Below, in pieces: positions 1 to 9,392 of a stretch of DNA of 64,000 bases (position 1 is its first letter; every line of letters begins with the position of its first letter). The stretch comes from Rhynchopus sp. YZ270_cl-10 (Eukaryota > Euglenozoa > Diplonemea > Diplonemida > Diplonemidae): NCBI GenBank assembly GCA_964035575.1, contig OZ037881.1, forward strand, positions 248,001 to 312,000. The letters are read 5' to 3'. Below the pieces are notes generated by a model. That model worked only from the letters and a program-made list of their open reading frames with translations. It was not told the origin of the DNA and ran no database searches. The position numbers and the translations under genes were made by a program.

Positions 1-124
1 GACATGTCCTGGACAATTGTCCCGTAACACCAAATAGTGCACAAAAGTGTCTTTTTCGTGGTTTTGGGTGCTTTTTTGGGTGCTTTTTCGGTGTAATCGC
101 GTGTTTTTACGAAAAAAGGTGGTT

Positions 125-1065
125 AGGGTAGATAAACAAATTTATTTGTTTCTTGTCCACCGTACGTACAGAATCTCGAGATTCCCAGAAAAAAATGTTT
201 GTTTTTAAAAATGTTTATTGTGACCTGAGCGGTACTTTAGAGTGTTTTTAGACACACTTGTGACCCCACCGAGGAAAGCAATCGGCCCGCGCAATCAAAA
301 GAAAGCAGAGAAAAGGGAAAAAATAAAAAGGAAAAAAAGTTGGGTACCGTGCGCCTGCGGCGCTACCTGTTCCCAGTCAACAACACAATTTCATCTGAAG
401 TTGGGTTTGCAGACCTGAAAATGACCCTTGCTTACGAGTATGGGTTCATACTTTGTGAAAATTTAAGTCACTAAAATTTTGCCCATTTTTCCGTATATCC
501 CCCACCACAGCCCGGGATTGGCTCGGAAATGCCACAAAACACTGTTATTTCCACCCCTTGATGCACAACTGTTTGAGGTGTGTTTTTTTTTGGTCCCGAA
601 ACACGATTTTTCAGACTTTCCAAAAGTGGGCACGAAGCCTGCTCCGTAACATTCAGGGCTAAGTGTGAGCTTCCTTCTTGTCAGTGAAGGGATGACCTTC
701 GGGACTTAGCGAGGCCAGAAACATCCTCGGAAATGCTGAGCTGAGCGTGCAGAAGATCTGCCACGGAAGCATGCAAGGCGCTATCCGCGCAAAATGTGGA
801 AGCGTTCTGGGAGCAGTGGCGAACCGCTAAACGTACAAGAACATTATAAAAAACTGAGAACTAACATCGCCGTATCCCCCCCAATGACACCTACCATCAA
901 CGAGGCATGTGAAATCAATGTAGTTGTCTCCCTTCTGCTTGCCCCGCTCCCATGGTAGCGATTTTTTTCCAACATTTTTTTCCCAACTAATATTTTTTTC
1001 CGTACGTACGTACAGAATTTCAAAACGTCTCGGACAAGAAACAATTAAATTTATTTATCTACCCT
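125..1065. repeat. Terminal-inverted-repeat element, about 0.94 kb
   Basis: The left end (125-158, AGGGTAGATAAACAAATT...) and the reverse complement of the right end (about 1032-1065) match over about 34 bp with few differences, and both are followed by a CGTACGTACAGAAT-like block. This is the shape of a non-autonomous DNA transposon. No clear target-site duplication is seen and no transposase frame lies inside. It encloses a block shared with the hAT-type MITE at 35651-36424. The rest of 1-1318 holds no gene I can support. Confidence 0.6.
225..562 (-). repeat. Copy of the internal part of a hAT-type MITE
   Basis: Read on the minus strand this block matches about 35748-36075 along most of its length. 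Shared landmarks are the GTGGGG run, the GCGCCGCAGGCGC stem-loop followed by ACGGTACCCAACTT, and the TGTTTTGTGGCATTTCCGAG end. The terminal repeats of the 35651 element are not present here, so this is a partial copy or a nested relic. Confidence 0.6.
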
Positions 1066-1318
1066 TATGGACAGCACAAACAGCCGGACGTCCCCCCTAA
1101 CCCCCGAGAAAAAAAAAACGAGATCCTAGAAACAACTCTGGGTCGTGCTAGAAAAAGAAAATAACAGTGGGTGCGGAAAGCAAGTAGACCACTCGCCGTG
1201 CCTCCAAAAGGTCCGAGGTTCCCTGCGCCGCATAGACAGTACAACCACATGTAATGACTCAACTCAAAGGTTGGGTGAATAGAAACTACAAAAAGATTAG
1301 GCCCATCCAACATTAGGG

Positions 1319-1633
1319 TTATACCTTCTTATCCTCCGTGATCATGTTGATTATGGTGTGAAAAGTAGCCTCGCTTGGTCGGAGCTCCGCAAAATGCCTC
1401 ACAGCCTCACCCAGGGCATCGACAGTAAAGTTATCGCAAGTAAATGTCCTCTCCCGAAGACAACGGTTTAAGATATCAATTTCCTTACCGAATATCTCAT
1501 TCTGTGTCCGGAGCTTGCTCACATCTTCTTCGGTTTCTGCAATAGAGTCTCGTAGACCAGCTACGGAAGAGGTAACCTGCTGTTCATTCGAAGAGGGCGG
1601 GGGTCCCCTTTCGTCAGCCACACCAGGAGACAT
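1319..1633 (-). CDS. Small coiled-coil protein, unrecognised
   Basis: A 104-residue protein. The frame is open further upstream, but Met at 1633 is preferred: directly before it lies a long pyrimidine tract (about 1637-1700 on the complement) ending in CTTCAAG, and the upstream frame reads as low-complexity leader. Residues about 1-25 are Ser/Gly/Pro-rich, 25-60 form a heptad-like coiled coil (VSKLRTQNEIFGKEIDIL), and 60-100 are a compact C-terminus. I recognise no family. The end reads AAG-GTATAA, which resembles the local 5' splice site, so a short extra 3' exon is possible. First gene of the minus-strand array. Confidence 0.55.
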   Translation of the reverse strand: MSPGVADERGPPPSSNEQQVTSSVAGLRDSIAETEEDVSKLRTQNEIFGKEIDILNRCLRERTFTCDNFTVDALGEAVRHFAELRPSEATFHTIINMITEDKKV

Positions 1634-1634
1634 G

Positions 1635-1710
1635 CTTGAAGTGAAAGGGGTTGGGGAACAGAACAAAACAGAACAGAACAGAACCAAACAAACAAAACAA
1701 GGTTTTTTAG
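1635..1710 (-). promoter_or_regulatory. Polypyrimidine tract plus AG acceptor before the 1633 start
   Basis: On the minus strand a run of TTCTG repeats and C/T-rich sequence ends in CACTTCAAG, one base before the ATG. This fits a trans-splice acceptor or the 3' end of a 5'-UTR intron. The downstream gene would then have almost no 5' UTR. Confidence 0.45.
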
Positions 1711-1864
1711 TGTGTGATGTGATGTGTAGCCCCTGAAGGTGGGTGTGATGGGGGGTGAAATGGTATCTCAATGTGGGTGGTAGAAAAAGGGTCGGGGAAG
1801 GGGAAGGGAGGGGAGGGTTTCATGCTGGAATGGAGGATATTTCCACTGTCGTTGATAGGGAGCA

Positions 1865-2122
1865 TCAACCGCTTTCTGGTTTTAAATGCAACGTATTCGT
1901 TGACAAATGCAAGTTATGTGTTGACTTCGAGACACAGAAGAGGTGCAAAGGGGTGCGTATGCAAAACGGAGACCATAGAACAGACGCCTTTCTCAAATCA
2001 AGGAGCAAGGTGCCATTCGTCGGTATGTAATCGTAACCTTCCGAATGCTGTTGAAGCTGGGTGTCCTCTGCACCTCTTACTGTCGCCACGAATAGAAGAA
2101 AACAAAAAAGTTGTGTACGCAT
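1865..2122 (-). CDS. Possible small secreted protein (weak)
   Basis: An 85-residue frame starting MRTQLFCFLLFVATVRGAED, a good signal peptide with a plausible cleavage after RGA. A short Gln/Asn-bearing stretch and a Cys/His/Leu-rich tail follow. The tail looks less coding-like than the start, so this may be the first exon of a spliced gene or a chance frame. It lies between the small coiled-coil gene and the first peroxidase, on the same strand. No family recognised. The rest of 1634-2609 shows nothing else. Confidence 0.25.
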   Translation of the reverse strand: MRTQLFCFLLFVATVRGAEDTQLQQHSEGYDYIPTNGTLLLDLRKASVLWSPFCIRTPLHLFCVSKSTHNLHLSTNTLHLKPESG

Positions 2123-2609
2123 CCACAGTCTCCTGGTCGGGCCAAGATTTCTGTGGACACGTGTCAGTTCTTGACAAAAGCTTATCCACAAAAGACAAAC
2201 CCTGTCCACGTCGCAAAAGAGATGACGTGCAAAGATTTTCAGGTTCCAAGATATACAGAAAGAGGTAAACGGTTTGGCGTAAGTTAATATTTGAACGATA
2301 AAAAGAGAGACGGCGGAATGCATTTTGGTCATCGCCGGAGAGGGGTTTGCCGTCACACTGAAAGTGGAACAACAGGTGGTGGTACGGGGTTTTGCTTTAG
2401 CATGTGGTAGAAAGTCACACCCCTGCGAAGGGGTTTGTGTAAAAGCAAGAAAGCTTCGAAGCAGTGAGTGCGCCTGACGGAACACCCACACCTTTCAAGA
2501 TTTCAGAACTGAACAATAAAATGATACTGCAGCAAGGGACCCGTGCCTGTCTATAAGGAACAAAAGGAATTCAAGACAAGATAAGTTAAACAAAAGAGCA
2601 ACAGAAGCA

Positions 2610-3842
2610 CTACGCAAAGTCAACGCCGTTCTCCTGCAGCTGGCGCCATGCAGCAACGAAGTGTGTCTCGTAGAGGGCACGGTCGGTGGAGAAGGCACGC
2701 ACAATGTTGCGCAGTCTCCTGTCTGCACGCATCACCATGTCGATCGGGAGCATGATGAAGCGGGGGCGGGGTCCACCACGGTACTGGATGTCTGTGCCGT
2801 CGGACTCCTGGGTTCCCTCGCCCCACGGTCCGTTCTCCAGGTTGAAGAAATATTCGATGCCGAACTCGAGGTTGTTCGTCGTCCACTGGCCCTCGTTGTT
2901 GCTGATCTCAAGGTGCATCGCACCAACCTGGTGACCGCCCATCAGCGCAACCATCTTGAAGAGTGCGTCTGCGTCCGTGTCAAGCGAGAACCCAAGCTCA
3001 CCAAACTTCGCAAAGAAGTAGTCAAGTGTCTCAAGGTGAGGGAAGGCATCGTTGTTGATGTGCTTCAGCGGCATGCGCTCTGCCTCGTCCACACAGCGCA
3101 GGTCCGTCTCAGAAGGGGCCACAAAGTCACGGCGTCCTGGGCGGAAGAAGAGCGACGGGCTTCCCATGTACTCAAGGGCGGTGTTGCCTGCAAGCTGGTA
3201 CAGGTCTGCGTAGGTGATGAACGGGAACGCTGCCTTCACCGGCTCAAGTGCTTCCGTGGCCACGTCGACCCCTGCGTTGTCGGGCAGTGCGTTCTCCGGT
3301 GTCGTTCTGATGCAGCCGCCAGTCGTCCCCCCAATCGGCATCGCAGCACCGTTGAACTGTCCACAGCTGTGCCACGCAAGGCGCACCAGCAGCGGCCGCA
3401 TCGACGAAGGGCTGCTCTCAATGAACGCCACCAGTGCCTCCACCACATCCAGGTACTGCTCCCGCACAGACTCCAGGATGCTCTGTCCGGGGAGAGTCAG
3501 TGAGTCCCCGAAGTCGCGCTCAACCACGGGTGCGTCTGTCTCGGGCACGACAGGTGTGTTTGTCTCAGGCACAGATGTCTCAGGTACGACAGGTGTGTTT
3601 GTGTCTGGTGCGTTCGTGGTGGGTGCGTCCGTCTCAGGCACAGTGGGCACGTCTGTCGTCGGCACGACAGGTGTGTTCGTCTCGGGCACGGGCTGAGGCA
3701 CCGGGACTGGTGGGTCTGTGGTGACAGGCTCTGGTGTGGGACGTGGTGAACGTGTGCGGCGTGGACGACGGTTTCTCTGTGCATCGACACTGAGGACGGT
3801 GCTTGCCACCAACAGCAGACACAGGTAAGTAGCACACTTCAT
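2610..3842 (-). CDS. Secreted class I haem peroxidase with Pro/Thr stalk, copy 1
   Basis: 410 residues. Start chosen at MKCATYLCLLLVASTVLS, which opens a clear signal peptide (1-22) in the CAAACAATG context. Residues 23-40 are Arg-rich; 41-109 are a mucin-like stalk of PVVPETNTP-type repeats. The catalytic domain (about 110-410) carries distal Arg154, Trp157 and His158 (RLAWHSCG), proximal His304 (LMGGHQVGAMH), Trp320 aligned with the CcP radical Trp (EGQWTTNN), and Asp368 in LPID. These are hallmarks of the cytochrome-c/ascorbate peroxidase class, expected to reduce H2O2. Class I enzymes are usually intracellular; the signal peptide and stalk suggest secretion or surface attachment. It is nearly identical in the catalytic part to copies at 6068 and 9817; stalk length differs. 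The electron donor is unknown. Confidence 0.92.
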   Translation of the reverse strand: MKCATYLCLLLVASTVLSVDAQRNRRPRRTRSPRPTPEPVTTDPPVPVPQPVPETNTPVVPTTDVPTVPETDAPTTNAPDTNTPVVPETSVPETNTPVVPETDAPVVERDFGDSLTLPGQSILESVREQYLDVVEALVAFIESSPSSMRPLLVRLAWHSCGQFNGAAMPIGGTTGGCIRTTPENALPDNAGVDVATEALEPVKAAFPFITYADLYQLAGNTALEYMGSPSLFFRPGRRDFVAPSETDLRCVDEAERMPLKHINNDAFPHLETLDYFFAKFGELGFSLDTDADALFKMVALMGGHQVGAMHLEISNNEGQWTTNNLEFGIEYFFNLENGPWGEGTQESDGTDIQYRGGPRPRFIMLPIDMVMRADRRLRNIVRAFSTDRALYETHFVAAWRQLQENGVDFA

Positions 3843-3961
3843 TGTTTGCTTGCAAATGTGTGGGAAATATGTAGAGCACAAATGTCCTGTGGGTTTGTTG
3901 TGATGGTGTGGGATGAGTGCTCAAAACAGTTACATAGAAGGGGAAAGTTGGAAATCGAGGG
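3843..3961 (-). promoter_or_regulatory. Shared 5' flank of the peroxidase genes
   Basis: About 120 bp are almost identical before all three peroxidase starts (here, 7388-7507 and 11188-11307). Read on the minus strand it has a C/T-rich stretch (CAACTTTCCCCTTCTATG), then an AG acceptor (CAAACCCACAG, about 50 nt before the ATG) and a second AG nine bases before the ATG. It most likely carries the 5' UTR and the trans-splice or intron acceptor. Identity among copies reflects recent duplication, so conservation alone does not mark functional bases. Confidence 0.45.
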
Positions 3962-4028
3962 AAGTGGACGACGAACAACCTCGAGTTCGGCATCGAATAC
4001 TTCTTCAACTTGGACAACGTCCCATGGG
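3962..4028 (+). pseudogene. Antisense peroxidase fragment, copy 1
   Basis: Plus-strand frame reads WTTNNLEFGIEYFFNLDNVP, the peroxidase segment around residues 320-339, in opposite orientation to the neighbouring intact gene. Roughly 90 percent of bases match over 66 bp. Most differences are synonymous or conservative, as if it came from a diverged but once functional paralogue. Its edges are abrupt. The same fragment recurs at 7508 and 11311. Confidence 0.75.
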
Positions 4029-4149
4029 GACGTGCTACGGGGCCGCAGCTCGCCGCGAGCACGGCTGTCGCCGGGGAGCCCGCAGCAACACTGGAGTACC
4101 ACATGAATCGCCCGCAGAACAGGGCGCAGCTACCGCAGTTGCCCACGTC

Positions 4150-4285
4150 AGTGCGAACCGGCGGATCGTACGCGTGAGTAGTATACCTGGTATAATACTA
4201 ATCCTGATGTTAATGACGACCTGGCGGATCGTGCGAGGCACCTGGTATACTGCTCCAGGTGCCGAGGATCGGGGTGGCCGATTGC
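4150..4285 (+). repeat. Decayed Trp-rich 69-bp repeat units
   Basis: Two units related to the array at 7908-8170: CGGCGGATCGTACGCG...CACCTGGTATACTG...AATGACGACCTGGCGGATCG. Read on the plus strand the units keep PADRT and TWY-like residues but the frame is interrupted. Confidence 0.5.
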
Positions 4286-4299
4286 GTGATGGGAGTGAC

Positions 4300-4860
4300 G
4301 AACCGTGCATTGTGCTAGCGTACCGCCCCCAGCACTACGACTCAGTGTAGGTGCCGGCGGCGACCCTGGCCACTCTGCTGGCGCTGCCGAGGGAGCCCAG
4401 AGCTGTGCCGCTTGCGGCATTAGTGTGGCAGGCGGAGCCAGTTGTGGCCGCACCAGTAGCACAGTCGCCCGCAGGCTCGGGGTACTAGTGGCCAAGATCG
4501 GGGCGCAGACCTCCTCCTACCACCTGCAAACACTAGCAGGCGCTCTCTGCTGCCACTTTGAGCCCGGACATGCGGTCTTCCTGCGCGAGTTACTGGAGGA
4601 AATGCGATGCAACCGACACGGGCAAGACGGCATATCGCAGACTGAGTGGCTGGAGTACCTCGACGGGAAGAAGGACGGCACGATTGTGGATCACGAACAC
4701 CTTCTCGGCCGCGGCGGCAGTGCTGAACCGCAACATCTGGCTGCTGCGAGTGGGATCCGAGCAGGGAGAGCCGCACCTCCTGCGCATGACGCATGTGGAG
4801 GACTGCGAAGACATCGCAGTAGTGGGGGACAAGGGCATGCGCTATGTTGGAATTTAGTTA
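4300..4860 (+). pseudogene. OTU-type cysteine protease relic
   Basis: Plus-strand frames give pieces resembling the C-terminal half of an OTU domain (WLEYLDGKKDGT, then AAVLNRNIWLLRV), spread over more than one frame. The catalytic Cys half is not visible here; it is visible in related sequence at 11487 and 12180. GC content is higher than the flanks, as for former coding DNA. From 4860 to 5280 I see no feature. Confidence 0.4.
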
Positions 4861-5280
4861 CCCCCTCACCTGCTGCTTGGACTCAAGACGGCCAAAGCTG
4901 CCACGATGTCGGTGGACGAGCTGCTGTGTTGCGTCGCCGAGCCGACTACTTCTGTCGAGCTGGTGGCAGCTGATAGTGTCGCCATTCCGTGGTCATCCTC
5001 TGCGACCACTGACTATGCAATGTCAATGGGTTAGAAAGAAGAAAATCATTGAGCTACCAACAAATAAAGGGGTCTTTTTTGCTGTTTATATATTTTTTTT
5101 TCTTTGCATGTCCGTTGTTCCGTAAAAGAGTAGAAAAACTACCGGTACCAATAAAGAGCAAGGCAGGATGCACAGTAAACAAAATACGCCACTTTCCCTT
5201 TCCGAAGATGTGGCATGGTGCAAGCTGCCAGGCAGTTGGCATTTTTCAATTGTTGTTATTTCTGTTGTCTTTTTTTTTGG

Positions 5281-5652
5281 GGGGGCACAGAGGAGACGCA
5301 GAGGGGCGTGGTATGCAAACATAGCCCAAAGAGACACCCCTTCTCGAATGAAGGAGATGAGGGGAGTCCGTTGCGTTGATTGGGCGTTACCGTACAGGGT
5401 ACGATGAATGCGTTGAAATAAAAGGGCACCCCCTACGTTCCTCTAACACTTCAGCCCCACGAGTGAATGGTAAAGGTTTTTCGCATCTGCAGTCACCTGG
5501 TCAGACCAGGATTCTGCGTGCGAGAAAATGAGTTCTTGTTGGATAAAAAATTCATCCTCACGTCGTTGCGTACGACGCTCAAAGTGTTCATGTTTTCAAG
5601 AAGTTGCAAAGAAGAGTAAAACTCTTCTTTTTATTAATATTTGTGAGAGGAA
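5281..5652. repeat. 370-bp duplicated block with clustered hairpins, copy 1
   Basis: Nearly identical to 8616-8987. It contains a chain of stem-loops: CTCGCA...CTGCAG...CCTGGTC paired with GACCAGG...CTGCGTGCGAG; CGTCGT-TGCGT-ACGACG; and AAGAAGAGT-AAA-ACTCTTCTT. No open frame spans it. It sits between the OTU relic and the hairpins that follow peroxidase copy 2. It could be a structured non-coding RNA or part of an element; a recent duplication cannot separate the two. Confidence 0.65.
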
Positions 5653-5778
5653 AAAAAGGATACGTGAATGCCGTGCAAACACGTGTTGCGAAAAAAGAGG
5701 CGGAATACGGAGTTGTTCCCTTGAGGGGCAATGTACCCACTCAGGATATAACGTGAAAGCAACAAAGAAAATAATCGT
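5653..5778. other. Gene-free spacer
   Basis: AT-rich spacer between the duplicated block and the first stem-loop. It contains CTTGAGGGGCAATGTACCCACTCA, which recurs in altered form near 9107-9133 as part of the duplicated peroxidase unit. Confidence 0.4.
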
Positions 5779-5810
5779 AAGATGGACCTAAGATTTTACT
5801 TAGTCACCTT
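5779..5810 (-). repeat. Stem-loop type A (after peroxidase 2)
   Basis: AAGATGGACCTAAG, a short loop, then CTTAGTCACCTT: a type-A member with CTAAG/CTTAG stem. It lies 258 bp beyond the peroxidase-2 stop in the direction of transcription and follows the type-B hairpin at 5923. Confidence 0.7.
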
Positions 5811-5922
5811 GAAACAAAAACAAGAAAGTTTTGCTTGAAATATAATATATTCCACAATGGAATAAAAAGCAACTAAACTAAATAAAGAGTGGAGTTGATA
5901 CGAAAATGAGGAAAATATGTTG

Positions 5923-5949
5923 CATGACTGTGCCTCTCGTGCACACACA
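5923..5949 (-). repeat. Stem-loop type B (after peroxidase 2)
   Basis: ACTGTGCCTCTCGTGCACAC: stem GTGC/GCAC with the common CTCTCG centre. The distal AAGATG arm is altered. Lies 119 bp past the stop of peroxidase 2. Confidence 0.6.
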
Positions 5950-6067
5950 ACAAAAGCGAAAGAGCAAATAAATAAAGAATAAAAAGGGGAAACGGGCAGG
6001 ACACGCCGTTCATGGTGGACGTGAAGCTGGGGAAGTTGATGCAGAAGGCGTGGGAATAACAGAAGCA

Positions 6068-7387
6068 CTACGCAAAGTCAACGCCGTTCTCCTGCAGCTG
6101 GCGCCATGCAGCAACGAAGTGTGTCTCGTAGAGGGCACGGTCGGTGGAGAAGGCACGCACAATGTTGCGCAGTCTCCTGTCTGCACGCATCACCATGTCG
6201 ATCGGGAGCATGATGAAGCGGGGGCGGGGTCCACCACGGTACTGGATGTCTGTGCCGTCGGACTCCTGGGTTCCCTCGCCCCACGGTCCGTTCTCCAGGT
6301 TGAAGAAATATTCGATGCCGAACTCGAGGTTGTTCGTCGTCCACTGGCCCTCGTTGTTGCTGATCTCAAGGTGCATCGCACCAACCTGGTGACCGCCCAT
6401 CAGCGCAACCATCTTGAAGAGTGCGTCTGCGTCCGTGTCAAGCGAGAACCCAAGCTCACCAAACTTCGCAAAGAAGTAGTCAAGTGTCTCAAGGTGAGGG
6501 AAGGCATCGTTGTTGATGTGCTTCAGCGGCATGCGCTCTGCCTCGTCCACACAGCGCAGGTCCGTCTCAGAAGGGGCCACAAAGTCACGGCGTCCTGGGC
6601 GGAAGAAGAGCGACGGGCTTCCCATGTACTCAAGGGCGGTGTTGCCTGCAAGCTGGTACAGGTCTGCGTAGGTGATGAACGGGAACGCTGCCTTCACCGG
6701 CTCAAGTGCTTCCGTGGCCACGTCGACCCCTGCGTTGTCGGGCAGTGCGTTCTCCGGTGTCGTTCTGATGCAGCCGCCAGTCGTCCCCCCAATCGGCATC
6801 GCAGCACCGTTGAACTGTCCACAGCTGTGCCACGCAAGGCGCACCAGCAGCGGCCGCATCGACGAAGGGCTGCTCTCAATGAACGCCACCAGCGCCTCCA
6901 CCACATCCAGGTACTGCTCCCGCACAGACTCCAGGATGCTCTGTCCGGGGAGAGTCAGTGAGTCCCCGAAGTCGCGCTCAACCACGGGTGCGTCTGTCTC
7001 GGGCACAGATGTCTCGGGCACGACAGGTGTGTTTGTGTCTGGTGCGTTCGTGGCGGGTGCGTCCGTCTCAGGCACAGTGGGCACGTCTGTCGTCGGCACG
7101 ACAGGTGCGTCTGTGTCTGGTGCGACTGTCTCAGGCACAGATGTCTCGGGAACGACAGGTGTGTTTGTGTCTGGTGCGTTAGTTGCAGGTGTGTTGGTCT
7201 CAGGCACAACTGGTGTGCTGGATGCTGGTGCAGATGTCACTGGCACCGGGACTGGTGGGTCTGTGGCAACAGGCTCCGGTGTGGGACGTGGTGCACGTGT
7301 GCGACGTGGACGACGGGTTCTCTGTGCATCGACACTGAGGACGGTGCTTGCCACCAACAGCAGACACAGGTAAGTGGCACACTTCAT
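6068..7387 (-). CDS. Secreted class I haem peroxidase with Pro/Thr stalk, copy 2
   Basis: 439 residues. Same signal peptide as copy 1, then an Arg/Pro-rich stretch and a longer stalk (about 23-138) built from VVPETxTP and AxTNAPDT modules. The catalytic domain has the same distal Arg/Trp/His (RLAWHSCG), proximal His (MGGHQVGAMH), QWTTNN Trp and LPID Asp, and differs from copy 1 by very few bases over about 900 bp. The stalk is longer by about 29 residues and differently ordered. Such identity with stalk shuffling points to recent duplication or gene conversion of the domain with unequal exchange in the repeats. Strong codon bias suggests high expression. Confidence 0.92.
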   Translation of the reverse strand: MKCATYLCLLLVASTVLSVDAQRTRRPRRTRAPRPTPEPVATDPPVPVPVTSAPASSTPVVPETNTPATNAPDTNTPVVPETSVPETVAPDTDAPVVPTTDVPTVPETDAPATNAPDTNTPVVPETSVPETDAPVVERDFGDSLTLPGQSILESVREQYLDVVEALVAFIESSPSSMRPLLVRLAWHSCGQFNGAAMPIGGTTGGCIRTTPENALPDNAGVDVATEALEPVKAAFPFITYADLYQLAGNTALEYMGSPSLFFRPGRRDFVAPSETDLRCVDEAERMPLKHINNDAFPHLETLDYFFAKFGELGFSLDTDADALFKMVALMGGHQVGAMHLEISNNEGQWTTNNLEFGIEYFFNLENGPWGEGTQESDGTDIQYRGGPRPRFIMLPIDMVMRADRRLRNIVRAFSTDRALYETHFVAAWRQLQENGVDFA

Positions 7388-7507
7388 TGTTTGCTTGCAA
7401 ATGTGTGGGAAATATGTAGAGCACAAATGTCCTGTGGGTTTGTTGTGATGGTGTGGGATGAGTACGCAAAACAGTTACATAGAAGGGGAAAGTTGGAAAT
7501 CGAGGCC

Positions 7508-7576
7508 TGTGGACGACGAACAACCTCGAGTTCGGCATCGAATACTTCTTCAACTTGGACAACGTCCCATGGGGAC
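7508..7576 (+). pseudogene. Antisense peroxidase fragment, copy 2
   Basis: Same peptide segment (NNLEFGIEYFFNLDNVPWG) as at 3962, at the same distance before the intact gene and in the opposite orientation. The next bases (GACTTAATATGAGG) diverge from the other copies. Confidence 0.75.
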
Positions 7577-7907
7577 TTAATATGAGGGAGCGCAGCTCGC
7601 CGCGAGCACGGCTGTCGCTATCCCCCCAGGGTAACGCCCGTACACCAAGTGCCGGACCACCAGTAGCCAACCAGAGGCCGTTCTCCTCCTGGGGCAGTTT
7701 CGGACCAAACGTACAGCAGACGGGCAGTGAGCCAGGCGAACAGTGGCCTGCAAGAGTCGCTGTCGACCCTGATTGCGGGAAACGGGGACAGCCGAGACAG
7801 GACGAGCGGCAGAAACAGAGGTTCACCGGCGGAACGTGAGGAGACGTGGTGACGTGATGGTGGGGTCAGGACACACCCTCACTTTTCAGTGTTGGGAAAC
7901 TCAGTCC
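7577..7907. other. Spacer with possible decayed coding sequence
   Basis: GC-rich stretch after the peroxidase fragment. A plus-strand frame runs into the Trp-rich repeats (7773-8105), but I recognise no domain in this part. Confidence 0.3.
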
Positions 7908-8170
7908 GACCCGGCGGATTGTGCGTGGGAGCGGAGCACCTGGTATACTGATAATCCAGGTGCCCGTGTTAATGACGACCTGGTGGATCGTACGTGGGAG
8001 CGGAGCACATGGTATTCTGCTAATCCTTGTGCCCGCGTCAAGGACGACCCGGCGGATCGTACGTGCGAGGGAGGTATCTGGTATCCTGCTAATCCAGATG
8101 CCTGACGACCAGGCGGAACGTGAATGCGAGTGGGGCACCTGGTACAATGCCTATCCAGGGGCCGGGGATC
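7908..8170 (+). repeat. Trp-rich 69-bp tandem repeat (23-codon units)
   Basis: About four units of GACGACCCGGCGGATCGTAC...GGAGCACCTGGTATWCTG...AATCCAGGTGCCCGTGTTAA. In one plus-strand frame the first three read DPADRTWERSTWYSANPGARVND-like, so each unit has two Trp and a Tyr. The unit length is a multiple of three and most changes keep the frame, so it was probably once coding. The fourth unit falls out of frame. No known repeat family is recognised. Decayed units lie at 4150. Confidence 0.6.
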
Positions 8171-8615
8171 GGGGTGGCCGTGGTACGCCGACATCGCTGG
8201 GGATGTCTGCCGCAACCGTTGGGGTATCCGGTACTGGTTGCCGGAGAGCAAAGCCGACTCCTGTCAGGCAGCGACAGAGCTGCAGGAGGACCACCTCTCC
8301 CATACCTATTCAAGGCCCATGGGGCCGTAATACGGGTGCGACGGTGGCGCTGGTGTGGGGTTTGGCCTGTTTTGGCGGCGGTGGTGCACGCATCTGGAGA
8401 CGACTGGCGGGGCGGGAAGGCGGAGTGGGTGCAGTATACAGGCATGATGGCTATGCAACGCCTGAAAGGAAGACAGGAAAAACGGGGAAATGGAGGTAAT
8501 GCTTCTGTTACCAAATGTAGCGAGAAATAAAGGGGGGAGCTATTTTATTTTTGCTTGTAGCTTGTTCCGTGAAATACTTTTTAGTTTGCTATTTACATTG
8601 CTGTTGTTTTTTGGG
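8171..8615 (+). other. Decayed coding-like spacer with CCCATGGGGCCGTAATA core
   Basis: GC-rich, with no intact gene. At about 8318 it holds the core CCCATGGGGCCGTAATA, which encodes the PWGRN end of the peroxidase-like fragment and recurs at 11366 and 12088. Confidence 0.4.
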
Positions 8616-8987
8616 GGTCACAGAGGAGACGCAGAGGGGCGTGGTATGCAAACATAGCCCAAAGAGACACCCCTTCTCGAATGAAGGAGATGAGGGGAGT
8701 CCGTTGCGTTGATTGGGCGTTACCGTACAGGGTACGATGAATGCGTTGAAATAAAAGGGCACCCCCTACGTTCCTCTAACACTTCAGCCCCACGAGTGAA
8801 TGGTAAAGGTTTCTCGCATCTGCAGTCACCTGGTCAGACCAGGATTCTGCGTGCGAGAAAATGAGTTCTTTTTGGATAAAAAAATTCATCCTCACGTCGT
8901 TGCGTACGACGCTCAAAGTGTTCATGTTTTCAAGAAGTTGCAAAGAAGAGTAAAACTCTTCTTTTTATTAATATTTGTGAGAGGACA
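8616..8987. repeat. 370-bp duplicated block with clustered hairpins, copy 2
   Basis: Copy of 5281-5652 with only a handful of changes, with the same three stem-loops and a T-rich GAG...TTCATCCTC stretch. Together with the peroxidase genes it shows that a unit of about 3.3-3.8 kb was duplicated in tandem. From 8988 to 9218 no gene is seen. Confidence 0.65.
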
Positions 8988-9361
8988 AAGAGTCAAACAT
9001 CGAAATTTGCTGTCGATAATATTATTGTGGAGATGTACAAAACAATATTAATAACGTGCAGACACCTCGTGGATGCAGGCATGTGTTAAAGGAGGAATAC
9101 GGAGGTGTTCACTTGAGGGGCAGCACCCACTCAAAATAAAATGGAAAACAAAACATAAAAGTTCTGCTTGGCAAGAGTCTACTCCACAAAAAGGAAGTAG
9201 ACAAAATTATAGATTTGTAAGATGAAGCTACACCTCTCAGGCATAGACCCCTCACAAAAACAAAGAGAAGAGGTGGAGATCATAAGAACAAGCGCCTCCG
9301 CAGGAGAGGCCGGAAAAAGAAGTGAACTTGATAAAAAAGTATGAAACTAAAGAAAATGTGA

Positions 9362-9392
9362 AAGATGGCTGTGCCTCTCGTGCACACACATC
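9362..9392 (-). repeat. Stem-loop type B (after peroxidase 3)
   Basis: AAGATGGCTGTGCC-TCTCG-TGCACACACATC, a full type-B hairpin 425 bp beyond the peroxidase-3 stop. A worn type-A-like sequence (AAGATGAAGCTACACCTCTC) follows at 9219-9252. From 9393 to 9816 I see no other feature. Confidence 0.7.

Noticed and set aside
2661-3503. 280-codon plus-strand frame over peroxidase 1 (also at 6050 and 9868)
   Set aside because: Mirror frame of the peroxidase coding sequence in GC-rich DNA; it appears identically behind all three copies and has no domain.
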